Shown here piece by piece: positions 6,201-7,367 of a stretch of 7,367 bases of DNA. The position numbers and the translations under genes were made by a program. Each line of letters begins with the position of its first letter. Position 1 is the stretch's first letter. Location of the stretch: positions 1 through 7,367 of the forward strand of contig RFHX01000159.1 of NCBI GenBank assembly GCA_003695725.1, written 5' to 3'. The notes below the pieces were generated by a model. The model was given only the letters and a program-made list of their open reading frames with translations. It did not search any database and had not been told where the DNA came from. Source of the stretch: Candidatus Schekmanbacteria bacterium (lineage in GTDB: Bacteria > Schekmanbacteria > GWA2-38-11 > J061).

Positions 6201-7367
6201 ATGAATGCTTCATTAAAAGAGCATAAATCCTATAATAAAACAACAAACCTTCTTACACTTTTTTTTCTTAGCGCTCTTTTCCTAACAATTAGAACAATTT
6301 TTCTTCTCTCGGCTTTTTATTTCATCAGCAATCATGAAGAGCTTTATAACGGCACTCTCGCTCACGACTTTCTTCAAAATCCTTCTCTTTTTATTAAAAA
6401 TCCTAATTTGGCTTTCTGCTATCAATATATGCCTTTTGCAGGCGGGACATTCATAGTAAGCATTTTGGCAATACCTTTCTTTGCACTGCTTGGAAATTCC
6501 GTTTTTTCCCTAAAACTTTTAAGCATCCTAATTTCATTGGCAACCTTTGTAGTTTTCTATCTACTACTAGAAAAATTTTTTTCTCATAAAACAGCTCTTA
6601 TCTTTGGGATTCTCTTGGCTTTTTCAGCCCCCTATCCGATTCTTACTTCATTGATTCTGTGGGGAAATCACAATGAATCAGTTTTTTTTACAGCTCTTCT
6701 TTTTTACCTGATTTTAAGCTATAATGAATACAATTCTGATAAAAAAAGGTATCTTATACTCTCAGGATTGGTTGCGGGCTTTGGATTCTATTTTGATTAT
6801 ATCTTCATCACAACTATTTTAAGTGTAATTATTTTTCTTCTTCTATCAAAAAGAAATTTCTTTTTTAAAAAGGATGTTCTCTATTTCAGTATTTCATTCA
6901 TTTGCGGATTTTTTTTGTGGTTTTATACGGCTTTTCTCACAAATTTTGAAAATTTGAGAATTCACAAGCCGGGAATTGCAGCAGATTTCAGCATCTTTTA
7001 CCTCATAAAAAAATTTCTCAAACTCATTATTTTCGACCTGCCTTCTTCATTTTGGCTGAAAGAAATAAGATTAATGGGAATCAATATCTTGCCATCTATT
7101 TATTATCTAATTTTCCTCTTTTCATTCATTTTTCTTCTTACTTCCCTTTTCAAGGAATATATAAATAAGAAAAAATTGCCTAACTACTTCCTTTTTCTTC
7201 TTTATATCATCTTATTTTCATTGGTCTTCACCTTCTCAAAATTTTCAACAGGTAAGGCGATTGAAGGAATAAATCTTTTTGTTTTTCCTTTCAAAATTTA
7301 TAGAGACAGGTTTTTCATAACACTTTTCCCATTTATCATCATTACTGTTTCAATTCTTCTCTCAAAA
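6201..7367 (+). CDS. Polytopic membrane protein, GT39/GT-C glycosyltransferase-like, N-terminal part (runs off window)
   Basis: From ATG 6201 the frame stays open for 389 codons to the window edge with no stop. The product is strongly hydrophobic, with about eight to ten membrane helices, for example near residues 17-42, 80-98, 103-123, 131-152, 160-173, 186-216, 227-246, 296-315 and 328-346. The first helix is followed by an extracytoplasmic loop with Asp56 (LAHDF), then QYMPFAGG (75-82) and WGNHNES (154-160). This layout resembles GT39-like (ArnT/PMT, RgtA-type) glycosyltransferases that use lipid-linked sugar donors and keep an acidic residue in the first loop. That is a topology and motif judgement rather than a firm match; the donor and acceptor are unknown. 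No Shine-Dalgarno sequence is visible before the ATG. An in-frame TAA at 6189 rules out a much earlier start. Confidence 0.65.
   Translation, partial: MNASLKEHKSYNKTTNLLTLFFLSALFLTIRTIFLLSAFYFISNHEELYNGTLAHDFLQNPSLFIKNPNLAFCYQYMPFAGGTFIVSILAIPFFALLGNSVFSLKLLSILISLATFVVFYLLLEKFFSHKTALIFGILLAFSAPYPILTSLILWGNHNESVFFTALLFYLILSYNEYNSDKKRYLILSGLVAGFGFYFDYIFITTILSVIIFLLLSKRNFFFKKDVLYFSISFICGFFLWFYTAFLTNFENLRIHKPGIAADFSIFYLIKKFLKLIIFDLPSSFWLKEIRLMGINILPSIYYLIFLFSFIFLLTSLFKEYINKKKLPNYFLFLLYIILFSLVFTFSKFSTGKAIEGINLFVFPFKIYRDRFFITLFPFIIITVSILLSK

Overview
This is an AT-rich bacterial window (roughly 35-40% GC by eye, not counted) with purine-rich Shine-Dalgarno sites. It looks like an uncultured, probably Gram-negative anaerobe or candidate-phylum bacterium. 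The Gram-negative guess rests on a Sec-exported DUF2059 protein. I see no marker that fixes the phylum.

Layout: positions 242 down to 1 hold the N-terminal 80 residues of a TetR/AcrR-family repressor on the minus strand, cut by the window edge. An AT-rich 295-bp divergent intergenic region (243-537) follows, with palindromes and promoter-like boxes. Four plus-strand genes then form a compact operon: a LarA/DUF2088-family nickel-pincer-type isomerase (538-1839), a class V PLP aminotransferase of the alanine/serine-glyoxylate type (1865-2953), an FGGY sugar kinase with a GTG start (2985-4535), and a zinc-dependent medium-chain dehydrogenase (4532-5563) that overlaps the kinase by ATGA. Next come a small exported DUF2059 protein (5614-6150) and the N-terminal 389 residues of a multi-spanning GT39/GT-C-type membrane protein that runs off the right edge (6201-7367). 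These last two look unrelated in function to the operon.

Working together (inference): the four enzymes can act on neighbouring intermediates. The isomerase would epimerise or racemise a 2-hydroxy acid. The zinc dehydrogenase would interconvert a secondary alcohol and a ketone. The FGGY kinase would phosphorylate a sugar, polyol or sugar acid. The aminotransferase would convert a 2-oxo acid such as glyoxylate, pyruvate or hydroxypyruvate to or from its amino acid. I know of no described pathway with exactly this set. No transporter, aldolase or larB/larC/larE cofactor gene is present here, so the substrate cannot be assigned from the window. The divergent TetR protein, with palindromes over its own promoter, is the natural candidate regulator.

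The main items for a second look are the enzyme combination, the altered active-site spacing in the LarA homologue, the non-standard FGGY motifs, the double palindrome at the TetR promoter, and the near-leaderless geometry of both divergent promoters.
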